A stretch of DNA of 64,000 bases from a virus (IMGVR_UViG_3300044684_000361:17419-81418), one strand, 5' to 3'. Positions 16,315 through 26,075 are shown, numbered from the stretch's first letter. Notes: generated by a model from the sequence alone, not told the origin. Made by a program: numbers and translations.

Positions 16315-16476
16315 TTACTCAGGCTTCTTGGCCTGTTCCTCCACCTGTTTGAGGATCGCTCCCTCCACAGGGCCGGCGATTTTATGAGGCAACTCGCCAA
16401 GACCGGTGACGAGAACTTGCAGCTCAAGCCCGGTCACGGCGAGCATGAATTTATCTTCTGGTTTGACTTCAATCAT
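16315..16476 (-). CDS. Small hypothetical protein
   Basis: A 53-residue frame starting MIEVKPEDKFMLAVTGLELQ. It fills the gap between the cupin gene, whose stop it overlaps as ATGA, and the adaptor. Acidic start, short amphipathic helices, Lys/Glu-rich end. Unknown function. Confidence 0.55.
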   Translation of the reverse strand: MIEVKPEDKFMLAVTGLELQVLVTGLGELPHKIAGPVEGAILKQVEEQAKKPE

Positions 16477-16796
16477 GGTTGAACGTGTACTCCGATATCG
16501 TCTTTCACCTGATCGGCCAATTCTGCTGGCGGATCAAGAAGGAAATGGATGACCCTGGTGTGATCCTCCAGGGCCTGGATCTCATGCATGGCCGTGCCAT
16601 CGAAATCAAATATCTCGCCGGCCAGGAGGATGTGCCTCAGATCACCGGATTGGACACTGACAGAGCCCTTGAGCACGACGACGTTGTGACATAGCTCAGG
16701 CGTATGTTTATGAGAGGCAAGCGTGTCACCGGATGCATCAAACTCGTAACGCACCCCAACAAGCTTCCCGGAAACGTAATATGAGTAATGAATCAT
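16473..16796 (-). CDS. Cupin-fold protein
   Basis: A 107-residue single-domain protein with both cupin motifs: GDTLASHKH at about residues 23-31 (the G-X5-H-X-H metal-binding pattern) and GEIFDFDGTAMHEI at about 60-73. Cupins bind metal or small ligands; the family alone does not give a reaction. It lies among tail-fibre genes and overlaps both neighbours by 4 bases, so it may be a virion or assembly accessory protein. A second cupin-like gene is at 44938-45510. Confidence 0.7.
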   Translation of the reverse strand: MIHYSYYVSGKLVGVRYEFDASGDTLASHKHTPELCHNVVVLKGSVSVQSGDLRHILLAGEIFDFDGTAMHEIQALEDHTRVIHFLLDPPAELADQVKDDIGVHVQP

Positions 16797-17428
16797 GTAT
16801 ATGAAAAGATGATTCCGCCAGCAGCTCCAACACCAGAGGTTCCAGCGCCAATGCCTGCCCCCGCTCCGCCTGCGCCGTAGGGACCTCCATTGACGCCTGA
16901 AACAGCAGAGCCGCCATTACCGCCGCCTGATCCGGTGGTTCCTGAAGTGCCGGCCCCTCCCGTGGCATTAGCCGCATTGCCTCCCGAGGCTGTTCCGCCG
17001 CCTCCGCCGCCTCGGCCGTTGTTGTAAGCCTGGCCGCCCGAGCCGCCATTGCCTGTCAGCGTGGTGATGGACTTGGTCCCCGAGGAGACACTCGATCCAT
17101 TGCCATTGTTGCCGTTTGCTGTGGCGCCGCTTACTCCTGCAACCTGACCCCCCACGGAATAGTTCAGGGTCAGATTCCAGTCAGGACCAGCCAGGGAAAT
17201 AGAGGAGCGTGAGTAGCCTCCTGCGCCTCCGCCACCCCCTCCATTATTCGCGCAGAGGCTGCCTTGCCCGCCGCCACCAGAAGCCCCGCCACCCCAGACT
17301 TCGATCACGACGTTCTTCGCTCCTACCGGGATCGTGTCCGCTCCGGAACCGGAGGTATAAGTACGCTTGACCGGAGAGAAGGCCACGAACGGGAAAGCCC
17401 CCGCCAGGATGTTGAGGATGCCGGTCAT
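16793..17428 (-). CDS. Glycine-rich tail tip / adhesin-like protein
   Basis: A 211-residue protein that is dominated by Gly, Ser and Asn from about residue 48 on, with runs such as GGGGGGAGG. The N-terminal 45 residues end in VPVGAKNVVIEVWGGGASGG, the start pattern of Gly-rich tail-tip domains with polyglycine helices as in the T-even-type adhesin gp38. It probably forms a receptor-binding tip. It sits in a block of fibre genes. Confidence 0.65.
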   Translation of the reverse strand: MTGILNILAGAFPFVAFSPVKRTYTSGSGADTIPVGAKNVVIEVWGGGASGGGGQGSLCANNGGGGGGAGGYSRSSISLAGPDWNLTLNYSVGGQVAGVSGATANGNNGNGSSVSSGTKSITTLTGNGGSGGQAYNNGRGGGGGGTASGGNAANATGGAGTSGTTGSGGGNGGSAVSGVNGGPYGAGGAGAGIGAGTSGVGAAGGIIFSYT

Positions 17429-18804
17429 GAGAGGCCGGCTCCTGTGATCAAACAGGCGTTGGTTGATTGGAACTGAATCGTGGCGATTCCGACGCTAGTT
17501 AAAGTCCGGCTGCCGTTTGTCGTGCCATTCCCAGCCCAGTACATTGTCATCCCGCCGCCCGGGGCGATCGTGTAGTTGTTCGTACTGTTGAGAGCTGTAA
17601 TGGTCACAACGTCTCCAGCGCTGAAGACGTTGGCGGGCACGGTGATGGTCGATCCAGCTACTCCGACCTGCTGGATTTCCTTGCCACGATCAGAGAGACC
17701 CAGCGTGTAGTTACCAGAAACTTGATTGACAGGAGTTCCGAGCCAGCCCAGGGTCCATGCGCTTCCGCCCGCATCTTGTGCCTGGACAGTGCCCTTGAAG
17801 AGGGACACGTTGGAGCTACTGATGTACAGCGCCTCCGTGCCAGCATTGATTACCAGGGCAAGTCCAGCCTGTCCACGGATCGCGATATCGCCAATCGTCC
17901 CCGATGACAGCGCATTCCGATCTCCTATATAACCAAACGATGTTCCATTGCGCTGGAATGCTATATACGGTGGGGCAGTGGAGCTGACAGCCAGTGCCTG
18001 TCCCTGGTTGCTGTTGATCTGCGTAATCGACGAGGTGATACTCAGTGGAGGATAGGTACCGTTATTGCCAATCCACGTTGAGCCATCACCAAAGATCCTG
18101 AAGAAGGAAATGGTAGCAGCCCGATTGAGAACGTAGAAAGCCGTATCACTTGCAGAGGTGCCAGCTTCAACAAGAAGCCCAAAAGAAGCAGATCCCGCGT
18201 TGGCTCCGCTGACAAAGGTGGTCCAGTTGCCTACTGGACCGTTTGCAGTGATCGGAATTCCGCCCCCTGGATTGAAGGTCCAAGGGCCATTTACCGATCC
18301 AGATCCAGTGCCGAGGAAATTGAAGGTTGGATTGTTGGTGGTATCGCCAAAGGAATATAGCGCGGCGCTCACCACCATCTGGGCACCACCGGTACCTCCA
18401 TTTGGGGCGAAAACGATAGACCCATTATCCGATGAGAGATAGATGTTCTGGTCGCGAGAGTCGGCGTCGCCAAGGTATCCAGTCCGGATGTTGTTCGAAT
18501 CACGGAAGGCCAGGTAAGCGATATTGGCCGAGCCTGCTGCCGCTCCTTTCAAAGAGACCAGTTCCCCGCCAGAAGGGCCCGTAACGGCAAGGGTCCGATT
18601 GGCAGCAACCAGACCATTGACCGTGACTGTCCCGGTGCCCAGAAAGTTGACCGGCAGGTTGTCGTTGGCATTGCCGAAGGTAAGCCCGTTTTCGGATGCC
18701 ACAATCAGTCCCTGGCCTGATACCCGATTCACCAGAGAGAAATTTCCGACCCAGCGAACTACCGGATTGCCCCCGGAAGCCGGGCCTTGGAATTTCATAC
18801 TCAT
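17425..18804 (-). CDS. Tail fibre protein
   Basis: A 459-residue beta-rich, Gly/Ser/Asn-rich protein with repeated FLGTGTVTVNG / FLGTGSGSVNG units and strands such as YIAFQRNGTSFGYIGDR. The C terminus (TITVPANVFSAGDVVTITAL) looks like a fibre distal module. It has no catalytic motif. It overlaps the Gly-rich tip protein by 4 bases, suggesting the two act together in host recognition. Confidence 0.6.
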   Translation of the reverse strand: MSMKFQGPASGGNPVVRWVGNFSLVNRVSGQGLIVASENGLTFGNANDNLPVNFLGTGTVTVNGLVAANRTLAVTGPSGGELVSLKGAAAGSANIAYLAFRDSNNIRTGYLGDADSRDQNIYLSSDNGSIVFAPNGGTGGAQMVVSAALYSFGDTTNNPTFNFLGTGSGSVNGPWTFNPGGGIPITANGPVGNWTTFVSGANAGSASFGLLVEAGTSASDTAFYVLNRAATISFFRIFGDGSTWIGNNGTYPPLSITSSITQINSNQGQALAVSSTAPPYIAFQRNGTSFGYIGDRNALSSGTIGDIAIRGQAGLALVINAGTEALYISSSNVSLFKGTVQAQDAGGSAWTLGWLGTPVNQVSGNYTLGLSDRGKEIQQVGVAGSTITVPANVFSAGDVVTITALNSTNNYTIAPGGGMTMYWAGNGTTNGSRTLTSVGIATIQFQSTNACLITGAGLS

Positions 18805-19145
18805 GTGATTTCAGCCACCGACATGGTGATATCCAATGAACTGGCAAGGCTGGAAGCCGCCTGGACAACATTAGTGGCATTCAATGTGAGCCTATTCCCC
18901 TCGTCAGCGAGCGTGAGGGACCCCCCGGGCAAAATTGAGCCTCCACTAACCAGAAAAGTCCCATTCTGAGTATCACTGCCTGGAGAGATCGATACGCTCA
19001 CCGTGATGGTAGAACCAGATCGGTTGACGCAAAGCAACCCTGTGATCACAACTCCCGTTGTTACACTTGGGGCCGTGTAGTTGCCCACATTGACCGTGCT
19101 CGTACCAATGGCTGAAGAGCGCAGACTGCGAAGAACAGTTGACAT
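18801..19145 (-). CDS. Beta-rich structural protein
   Basis: A 114-residue Ser/Thr/Val-rich protein, almost entirely short beta strands (APSVTTGVVITGLLCVNR, STITVSVSISPG). It looks like a small immunoglobulin-like or jelly-roll decoration or fibre module. It overlaps the fibre gene by 4 bases. Confidence 0.55.
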   Translation of the reverse strand: MSTVLRSLRSSAIGTSTVNVGNYTAPSVTTGVVITGLLCVNRSGSTITVSVSISPGSDTQNGTFLVSGGSILPGGSLTLADEGNRLTLNATNVVQAASSLASSLDITMSVAEIT

Positions 19146-19146
19146 A

Positions 19147-19467
19147 TCAGGTTCCTGGGATAAAGGTCACGCCATCAGGCGATACGGAGTCAGCTGGGGG
19201 CCAGCCAGGATTTTCCGGAGCAGTTGTAGGAAGTGGCGTGGCCACGGGGGAGTCGGGGCGCACAAACTCCAGCGTGATGTTGTCCGGCTCACGAGGTGGC
19301 AGACGATAGGGATCGTACTCATCCACATCGTCGTTCTTCATGCAGACCTTGAGGCCTGGATAGTTCGGATCATCCACCAACTCATCCAGCGGGAACTTGA
19401 GCCCGCAGCGGGCACACAGTCCGATGCCGTAAGAAGGATGATTGCGAGGATCGATGAAGCGTGGCAT
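19147..19467 (-). CDS. Small Cys-containing virion-type protein
   Basis: A 106-residue protein starting MPRFIDPRNHPSYGIGLCAR. CARC (18-21) is followed by a third Cys at about 42 (KVCMKND), resembling an incomplete zinc site. This short N-terminal layout occurs in phage proteins located next to tail adaptors. The C terminus is Pro-rich. Two bases separate it from the gene upstream. Confidence 0.55.
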   Translation of the reverse strand: MPRFIDPRNHPSYGIGLCARCGLKFPLDELVDDPNYPGLKVCMKNDDVDEYDPYRLPPREPDNITLEFVRPDSPVATPLPTTAPENPGWPPADSVSPDGVTFIPGT

Positions 19468-19469
19468 GG

Positions 19470-20936
19470 CTACCTCGTATAGCAGTAGATACGCGGTTGG
19501 ATGCGCATGGGAGCGTTCTCACGCTCTTCCATTCGGGCGTTATTCAAGCTGCGCTCGGCCTTGGCCTCCAAGATCGGGATGAGCTGAGGGGAGACTTCCT
19601 GAATCACATAGGCCAGGCGCTTGGCGAGGCCATCCACGATCGCCTCCAGCCATCGGTTGGGCACATCCACTCGTTGGGCGAGATCCCCGAGATCCATGAT
19701 CTGGCGGTGCCGCCAGATCACAAGGCAAGCGTTGTTCTGCTCATTGAGTCCTGGGGTGGGCCACAGACGCATGATGGGCCAGGGCTCCTGGCGGTCCAGC
19801 CAATACTGGAATGGGCGGCTCTCGAAGAAGGTATTATTCAGGTTCGCGAAATCATCCCTGGAATAGGGGGCCAATGGAACCTGAAAGAGGGTCTGATAGA
19901 ACGCCACATTGGATGTCAACAGCTGACCCGCCGCCAGAGGATTCGGCGGAACGGGATCGGCGACGATTGACCAGCTCAACGCGGTGGGCGCTCCGTCCAG
20001 ATCAACCAGGGTTGTCTGACCTGCGGACGCATTGGGTTGGGAGGAAGCTACCAATTGGCCATCCGCCCAGACTTGTATGGGGACAGCCGGACCCGCCCAA
20101 GTAACCCCCACGGTATTGATCCGGATCGGGGTGGCTGCCGTGTACGTGGTCGCGGCACTCGACTGTAGCGCACTCTGCTGGCGCAGATTGGCGTTGAGGA
20201 CATCGATCGTGCCGGCCGGCATGGGCACTGCCGCCAAGTGCGCGGTGAATGGCAATACCTGTATGTCAACCGCAAAGAGCTGCGGGCCGCGATTGGCAAG
20301 CTCTGAGGTGAGGAGCATGAACAGCTCCTCACGGGCAATCCGGATCATCTCTTCGGAGATGATCGACGTACGGATCTTGCAGCGATTGAAGGCGCGCTCA
20401 ATCACTTGCGTGAGATTCAACGTCTCCTGGCCGATCACCCCGCTGGTGGTGATCACCTGAGCCTGGGCGTTCCCATCGGCGAAGAAAGTCGGCGCGGCAT
20501 ACACGCTAGTTGTGCCGCCTGAGAGGATCGTAGGAGGCACAGGGAAGGTGCTATTGGCTCCTATGACATGGAGCGCCCCTGCCACCCCCGTGGTATCCGT
20601 GCCGAAGGTGAAGCCTCCAGAACTCTGGGGCGCGAACAGAACGATCTGGTAGGCCTGGCCAGCAATGACCGGGGTCGCTGTCACCCGAAAGGCCGTAAGC
20701 CCTGCGTTGGGCTGTACGGTGATTGGAGCGGAATACACCAATAGCTGCTGGACGCCATCATAGAGCGCCATGACAAACTGCTGAGCAGAGGCAGGATTCA
20801 GGTAAGCATAGAGGGTGGAGACCGTCCCCGAGGACGTGGCGATGAACGGGATCGGCGCAAGGTATGCCCCATCAGAGCCGGAGGGCCCCGTTGAGGTATA
20901 GGTGGAGAAGGTTGGGTCGCCGCAGAGTACGGTCAC
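19470..20936 (-). CDS. Two-domain tail protein with gp4-like C-terminal half
   Basis: A 488-residue protein that looks like a fusion. Residues 1-160 form a beta-rich domain (TFSTYTSTGPSGSDGAYLAP, then strands like a carbohydrate-binding or jelly-roll module). From about residue 170 it becomes a helical adaptor/tail domain (VIERAFNRCKIRTSIISEEM, later LDRQEPWPIMRLWPTPGLNE and RWLEAIVDGLAKRLAYVIQE) similar in pattern to podoviral tail proteins. It may link a decoration or fibre to the tail hub. Confidence 0.55.
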   Translation of the reverse strand: MTVLCGDPTFSTYTSTGPSGSDGAYLAPIPFIATSSGTVSTLYAYLNPASAQQFVMALYDGVQQLLVYSAPITVQPNAGLTAFRVTATPVIAGQAYQIVLFAPQSSGGFTFGTDTTGVAGALHVIGANSTFPVPPTILSGGTTSVYAAPTFFADGNAQAQVITTSGVIGQETLNLTQVIERAFNRCKIRTSIISEEMIRIAREELFMLLTSELANRGPQLFAVDIQVLPFTAHLAAVPMPAGTIDVLNANLRQQSALQSSAATTYTAATPIRINTVGVTWAGPAVPIQVWADGQLVASSQPNASAGQTTLVDLDGAPTALSWSIVADPVPPNPLAAGQLLTSNVAFYQTLFQVPLAPYSRDDFANLNNTFFESRPFQYWLDRQEPWPIMRLWPTPGLNEQNNACLVIWRHRQIMDLGDLAQRVDVPNRWLEAIVDGLAKRLAYVIQEVSPQLIPILEAKAERSLNNARMEERENAPMRIQPRIYCYTR

Positions 20937-21009
20937 GAAAGCGCCTCAATGATGGATACACTGAGGCCGCTCAACCCGAGGGGAACATGCCCGCGAAAGC
21001 TAGCGGACT

Positions 21010-21954
21010 TTACCCGATAACATCATCCGGATGCACCCTCCAGGGCTGGTAGCCGATGTTCAACCGGACATCTGTCACAGCCCGCATGGGCACCAGCGGG
21101 ATGAATGAGCCACCAATCCCCTGCATCTCAAAGAGGGAGTTGCTGATGGAGAGCCCGGCCAAGGCCCCCACTCCAACAATCGAGCCATAGACCGTACTGG
21201 AAGAGGCCAGGAAGCCCGGGATCGATCCAGCCGGAACGAATTGGAGATTGCCATAGGTCGTTGTGGTGATCGGAGTGAGCCCGAACAGGGCTCCTGCCCC
21301 CACAAGTTGCCCATAGGCTACAGACTGGCTCTGAAGCGTCTGCCCATAGATAAAGGCGACGAGGGCCGACGAATTGCTCGTATCTCCCGGAGGAGATACG
21401 AACTGATTCATATTGAGCGGAGAGGCAAGTCCAGGCCCTGGAGCCGGGATAAAGCCAACCAACGGGGGGCTCGGAATAAGAGCCCCTGAGATCAGCGATC
21501 CGGAGGCGATGACTCCAGACAGCGGCCCAACCGTGGTAGGAGGCGAATAGGACAGCGGGGGCCCGAAGAACAGGAAATCCCCGCGAGGCTGGGCGCCTCG
21601 ACCCGGTGGGTCCGGTATCCATCCATCATTGACCTGCGTGACGTTCTGTCCCTGGGCAGATCGGAACAGAAACAGTAGCGCCGTGCGATCCGGCTGCCTC
21701 GGGAAATCCGGGCTCTCAACCAAAACAACTTGGTTGTACGGCCACAGAGCCTGTCCATTGGGTACCTGAAAGCCAATCAGGTTGCCCAGGACAGTCGAAG
21801 AGGAAACCAGGGTCCCATTGATGGGACCATTCGGCGTCACGGTCTGCCGGAAAGCCTGCAGCGCCTGCGTCGAGTTGTAGCGGGCATCCGCCCAGCCATC
21901 CCCCTGGACCAGCACGGTGCTGGTGACGGGGTACAGCACCATGCCAGAGGCCAT
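21010..21954 (-). CDS. Beta-rich structural protein with SSTVxG repeats
   Basis: A 314-residue protein with repeated motifs SSTVLGNLIGF, YGQLVGAGALFGLT and SSTVYGSIVGVGALAG. A closely related SSTVLGGLTG motif occurs in the separate 105-residue gene at 26090-26407, suggesting duplication of a small domain. Probably virion surface or fibre. No enzymatic motif. Confidence 0.5.
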   Translation of the reverse strand: MASGMVLYPVTSTVLVQGDGWADARYNSTQALQAFRQTVTPNGPINGTLVSSSTVLGNLIGFQVPNGQALWPYNQVVLVESPDFPRQPDRTALLFLFRSAQGQNVTQVNDGWIPDPPGRGAQPRGDFLFFGPPLSYSPPTTVGPLSGVIASGSLISGALIPSPPLVGFIPAPGPGLASPLNMNQFVSPPGDTSNSSALVAFIYGQTLQSQSVAYGQLVGAGALFGLTPITTTTYGNLQFVPAGSIPGFLASSSTVYGSIVGVGALAGLSISNSLFEMQGIGGSFIPLVPMRAVTDVRLNIGYQPWRVHPDDVIG

Positions 21955-21974
21955 AAGGGGGCTACCTCAAGGGA

Positions 21975-22451
21975 TCAGATTTCCTCGAAATAGACTTCTG
22001 ACGAGGCGCTGTAAGAGGCCCCGGGAGCGGCCACCAGCGTCAGATTCCACCGCGAGCCTCCGGAGATCGGAATTCTCTGATCCGGAGTAAAGATGCGCTC
22101 GTATGGGACGATGATCGAGACCAGATCAGAGCCCCAGGCGTTGCCTGCCGTGCCGGGTGTGGTCACGCCTGAATTGCAGGTCGTGGCTGCCGCAACCGTG
22201 TTACGGCGATTGACAGCCCGAGGGGTCTGGCCCGTACCGCCCGAACCTGTGGTACTGCGTTGCTGCATCTGCAGGCGAATGCGCACATCCTGCGCAACAC
22301 CTGAAGTGATCGTGGGGGAGACGGTAAAGCGAACCGAATGGATGAGGATCGAGACGCCCGCTGCGGCCACGAACTCCCAGATGTCCTGTACGGCATTGGT
22401 GACCGTCAGGTTCTCGAATCCCACTACGTAAAGCAAACCGGAAGCGGCCAT
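21975..22451 (-). CDS. Structural protein, beta-sandwich-like
   Basis: A 158-residue protein with alternating hydrophobic strands (LLYVVGFENLTVTNAVQDIW, SILIHSVRFTVSPTI) and few Cys. No family recognised. It sits in the surface-protein array between 21010 and 22460 genes and probably encodes a virion decoration or fibre component. Confidence 0.5.
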   Translation of the reverse strand: MAASGLLYVVGFENLTVTNAVQDIWEFVAAAGVSILIHSVRFTVSPTITSGVAQDVRIRLQMQQRSTTGSGGTGQTPRAVNRRNTVAAATTCNSGVTTPGTAGNAWGSDLVSIIVPYERIFTPDQRIPISGGSRWNLTLVAAPGASYSASSEVYFEEI

Positions 22452-22459
22452 ACTAACCT

Positions 22460-23083
22460 CTAGGTATAGACAAACCTGTAAGTTGGAATCGTAATAATTC
22501 CAAAAGTATTCGTGGCGACGACCCCAGTTCCTGTGAACTGGGAAAGATACAAACTGTTGTTGTTGAACGGCTCAAATCCACCCCCGGCTGCCAGGGACGC
22601 CTCCCCGGTATAGGTCGTGGTGGTATTCGCGTTGAAGGTGACGGAGGAGCCATTCTGGAGAGCTGTAATGGTCGCGGTGCCGCCACTGATGGATACCGTG
22701 ACAGACCAAACGTCATTGTTTGCCCGAGTGATACTGGTAGACGAGCTGATATTCGTCTCCAACCCGGTTGGATCCCAGGTCACTACGTGCGAGGTGAAAG
22801 CACCAACAACGATCCCAAGTCCAGCCCCGGCATTTACTCCAGAGCGAACCAACGCGCCTAGAACGATGTCATCACCATTGCTCGCCCCTCCAGAGGCGAT
22901 GGTGAAGGTAGTCGTGATTGTCGACCCGTAGGTGGCATTGTGGGCAAAGCATGCATACGTGCCTGCCGCACTCGCGCGCCACCCGGTCGCATCTGACTTG
23001 ATCGTGGAAACCGGGATAATCACATTGGCCGGAGTCCAGGGATTATTGGTCGTTCCAGGGGCGTTTAAGGTGAAATCGGCCAT
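22460..23083 (-). CDS. Structural protein, lectin/LamG-like fold suspected
   Basis: A 207-residue Thr/Asn/Ser-rich beta protein. The pattern of strands around NDVWSVTVSISGGTATITAL and LSQFTGTGVVATNTFGII resembles concanavalin-like carbohydrate-binding modules in fibres, but I cannot point to binding residues. It overlaps the tailspike-like gene start by one base. Confidence 0.5.
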   Translation of the reverse strand: MADFTLNAPGTTNNPWTPANVIIPVSTIKSDATGWRASAAGTYACFAHNATYGSTITTTFTIASGGASNGDDIVLGALVRSGVNAGAGLGIVVGAFTSHVVTWDPTGLETNISSSTSITRANNDVWSVTVSISGGTATITALQNGSSVTFNANTTTTYTGEASLAAGGGFEPFNNNSLYLSQFTGTGVVATNTFGIITIPTYRFVYT

Positions 23084-24741
23084 CAGAGCACCTGATGCCC
23101 AACAGTTCCAAGCGTGATGCCATGGGCGTTTGCATAGGCCGTCAGGACGTACCCGGTCGAGGGGTCCACCACGTTGCCCCTATTGGCATACGAGTCCACG
23201 ACATCACCACTCACATTCAGCGTGAGGTTGGTAGCGCCATAATGCGTGGCATCGTTCTCAACGCCATGTTCGCTGCAAATGACGTTATTGATTGAGAAAA
23301 GCGTACATGTCTGCCCTGACGCTCCGCTCGCCCAGCGAGGCCCAACCACCGTGTTCCGATACTCCCATCCGGTCCAACTGGAGAAGCTCGCATTGCCGTA
23401 TACCGTGGCAGAAGGGAAGGCTCCATTGTTCGGCCCGATGGTGTTGAACATCATGTTCCAACAGCTCTCGTTCTGATCTGGGTTGTCGCCCGAGCCGCCG
23501 TCATTTCCCTGGTACATCACCATACCACCGGTGCTTATCCCAGCTGCCGGAGATGTGAAGGTGCCTCCTTGTACCCAGGCATGATTGGCGCGCACGCTGC
23601 CTTTGGAATTGTGGCCTTTGATGAAAATCCCGGACTGGATGTTCTTCGGATTCGAAAATCCAGTTATGGTGTTATTTTCCACCACATAGGCACGCATGGA
23701 ATAGGCAATCAGCCCCCCGCCTGACTGCATATTCTGCATGTTGGAGCAGGTGTTGTTTGTAAAGACAAAGTAGTTGTGCATGGTGCCCGTGGCGGCAGGG
23801 AAAACGCCTTGCCAGTTTGACCAGTTGCCGTTTGTGTTATATCCGTTCAGATTGGTGAACGTGCATTCGTAGTACAGCGCTCGGTCGCCGTAATGGAAAA
23901 TGTGAAATTGATCGTGGTTGTTTCCCGAATTGACGGTCGCCCAGTTGGACGGACTGCCGTTGAAGGTGATGTTATGAGTGCAGCAGCCACCGCTTCCCAC
24001 GCCACTTGAGCCGTTGAACAAGATCCAAATATCTGTGCCACTCCAGGCACCGGTGTAATCGATCGTGACGGACTCGCCCGGGTAACCTACCCAGACCTTT
24101 GCTCGGCTGGTCAGGTCGAAGATGGCCGAGAACACATTCATGGCATAGGTGCCATTGCGCAGGAATAGCTGCTTCCCTGAGGTGCTCGCCGCACTGAATC
24201 CGGAAAGAGTCTTCCACGGTGAACCGAAGGAGCCATTGTTGGCGTCGTTGCCATTGACGGCATCCAGCCAGACAAACTTGGTTACATCTGTCTTGTCCGC
24301 GACCACCAAGGTCCACGAGACGCTATATTGGCCAATGGGGTCGGCAGAGCCCGCTGTGCGGCCGAAGTCCTGCGTGGTGACCTGCACCGTGATGGTGTAG
24401 GTTCCGACCACCGGATTGGCCCAGCTCAGAATTCCGTAGTCAGGATCTCCGTAGTGCTGTCCGATGGACATCCCGGCAGGGCCTGAGATGAGCTGATATT
24501 GGAAAGGCCATGCTCCGTACCGCATCCGGATCGGAATCCGCCAAGGAACCCCACTGGGGGCCAGACGAGCCCGCTCCCAGGTATTGGGGTTGCCACCTGC
24601 CAGGCCACCACTATCATTGTCCGGGCGCGGATGAACAATGTCCGGCACAGCAACAGACTGGACGTAATGGCCCGTCTGGAGTTGCCAGTTTGGCGGAGCG
24701 GCAGTGGGGGTGTAGCCCCGATAGGCGCCGAAAAAGCTCAT
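23083..24741 (-). CDS. Tailspike-like protein with parallel beta-helix
   Basis: A 552-residue protein. Residues about 155-180 read FVWLDAVNGNDANNGSFGSP then WKTL, the DUF1565/pectate-lyase type entry to a right-handed beta-helix, and the following 300 residues show repeated short strands with Asn ladders (NNTITGFSNPKNIQSGIFI). This is the usual plan of tailspikes and polysaccharide depolymerases. The N-terminal 150 residues hold a possible Ig-like domain (GTYTITVQVTTQDF). It could bind or cut surface polysaccharide. The catalytic residues are not obvious. Confidence 0.7.
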   Translation of the reverse strand: MSFFGAYRGYTPTAAPPNWQLQTGHYVQSVAVPDIVHPRPDNDSGGLAGGNPNTWERARLAPSGVPWRIPIRMRYGAWPFQYQLISGPAGMSIGQHYGDPDYGILSWANPVVGTYTITVQVTTQDFGRTAGSADPIGQYSVSWTLVVADKTDVTKFVWLDAVNGNDANNGSFGSPWKTLSGFSAASTSGKQLFLRNGTYAMNVFSAIFDLTSRAKVWVGYPGESVTIDYTGAWSGTDIWILFNGSSGVGSGGCCTHNITFNGSPSNWATVNSGNNHDQFHIFHYGDRALYYECTFTNLNGYNTNGNWSNWQGVFPAATGTMHNYFVFTNNTCSNMQNMQSGGGLIAYSMRAYVVENNTITGFSNPKNIQSGIFIKGHNSKGSVRANHAWVQGGTFTSPAAGISTGGMVMYQGNDGGSGDNPDQNESCWNMMFNTIGPNNGAFPSATVYGNASFSSWTGWEYRNTVVGPRWASGASGQTCTLFSINNVICSEHGVENDATHYGATNLTLNVSGDVVDSYANRGNVVDPSTGYVLTAYANAHGITLGTVGHQVL

Positions 24742-24745
24742 TCGA

Positions 24746-25303
24746 TCAGGTGCAGTATGTCAACGAATACTGCTGACAGGTCAGGGAGCCGGTGGCCACG
24801 GTCTGCGTGAAGAAACAATCGATCACGTTGGAGACGGTGGAATCAAAGCCGGCGCCCACCACCACGCCGCCCGAGACCGGCAGAGCAAATACGCCGTTCC
24901 CACCGGCAGAACTGGCAGGCGAGCCAACCACAGCAGGGGATGTCCATGTGCCCTGGCCAATCATGGTGGCGTTGGTGGAGTTTCCGATCGAGCGCACGGT
25001 CAACTCGATATCCAAAAACCAGGGAACGTTGGTCTGGGCCGTGGTATTGAGGTTCATGGCCTGGGAGTCGAACACGACGGCTGAACCCACACGCACGTCA
25101 AAGCGTGCCGTGCCTGGGGTGGTGACCACACAGGAGATGATCCCAGCTGCGCGGATGTTGAAGCGATCACCGATCTTCAGGTAGTTAGCCGGGAAGGTGA
25201 ACCGGGCCGCAGGAGGCAAATAGGAGGCAGCCGAGGCGGCCGTCAGGGCATTGCCCGCCACCTGCGCGGTGATCAGTGTTTGAGCCCAACTATTGGATGA
25301 CAT
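24746..25303 (-). CDS. Beta-rich structural protein
   Basis: A 185-residue protein starting MSSNSWAQTLITAQVAGNAL. The middle (RFDVRVGSAVVFDSQAMNLN) has the look of a phage decoration or head-fibre protein. It is the fourth gene downstream of the His-rich gene. No motif beyond this is recognised. Confidence 0.5.
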   Translation of the reverse strand: MSSNSWAQTLITAQVAGNALTAASAASYLPPAARFTFPANYLKIGDRFNIRAAGIISCVVTTPGTARFDVRVGSAVVFDSQAMNLNTTAQTNVPWFLDIELTVRSIGNSTNATMIGQGTWTSPAVVGSPASSAGGNGVFALPVSGGVVVGAGFDSTVSNVIDCFFTQTVATGSLTCQQYSLTYCT

Positions 25304-25315
25304 AGAGAGAGTTCC

Positions 25316-26014
25316 TTACCAGAGCTTGGCGACCATCGCGGAGATGGCAAACGAGGGGGTGATGTTGGTGGAAACCACCAGCGGGGTCTGCAGGATGATC
25401 ACGCCCGCGCCCACCGAGCTGGTGTTGACGGGCGAGCCGTTGGCGGAAGTGGTCGAAAGGGTAACGGTGGTACCGGAGACCGTGCCCACAAAGTAGACCG
25501 TCCCTTCCGTGAAGCCGGAAGGGAGCGTGCCGGTCGCTGTGGGGTAAACCGAAACGCGGTTATTCACCGCGAAGGAGGAGTTCGGAACAGTCAGAACGCC
25601 TGGGGAGGCGGAAGTACAAGTGAACTCCAACGCGGGACCCGCACCCACTGGGCCTGATGCGAGAAGCGTGCCGGCGCCAGAAGAGGCCAATCCGATCCCA
25701 AAGTGAGTGATCGTGTCGCCTGTGACTCCGCATTGGGGAAAATTGACTGCCGCTGCGTTAGAAACGGTGGCCGGCGAAGTGCCCGAGACGTTGAACCCAC
25801 CCGTGGTCCGGGCTACCGCAACCCGTGCATAGTTGGTGTAGGCTGTCTCGTTGGTCGATTGAGTGCCCGCTTCACCCGGATCAGCATTGTGAAGCGAGAT
25901 ATATAGGCTGGTGGCGGGAGAAGTCGCGGTGTTATCAGCGATATTCGCCCAGTTCACGGCCTGAAACATCAGCTTCAGGACGTTGGATTGTGTGCCGTTG
26001 GCAAAACTCGCCAT
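25316..26014 (-). CDS. Phage structural protein (LHNADPGEAG type)
   Basis: A 232-residue protein starting MASFANGTQSNVLKLMFQAV and containing YISLHNADPGEAGTQSTNET near residue 45. The LHTADPGE-type segment is a common signature in phage structural proteins of unknown detailed role. The remainder is beta-rich with Thr/Ser/Val repeats. Probably a virion surface component. Confidence 0.6.
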   Translation of the reverse strand: MASFANGTQSNVLKLMFQAVNWANIADNTATSPATSLYISLHNADPGEAGTQSTNETAYTNYARVAVARTTGGFNVSGTSPATVSNAAAVNFPQCGVTGDTITHFGIGLASSGAGTLLASGPVGAGPALEFTCTSASPGVLTVPNSSFAVNNRVSVYPTATGTLPSGFTEGTVYFVGTVSGTTVTLSTTSANGSPVNTSSVGAGVIILQTPLVVSTNITPSFAISAMVAKLW

Positions 26015-26075
26015 GCAGGGTGACTCCGTAAGGAACCGAAGTGGCGTAGGCCCTGCATGGGGCAGCCATAAAGAT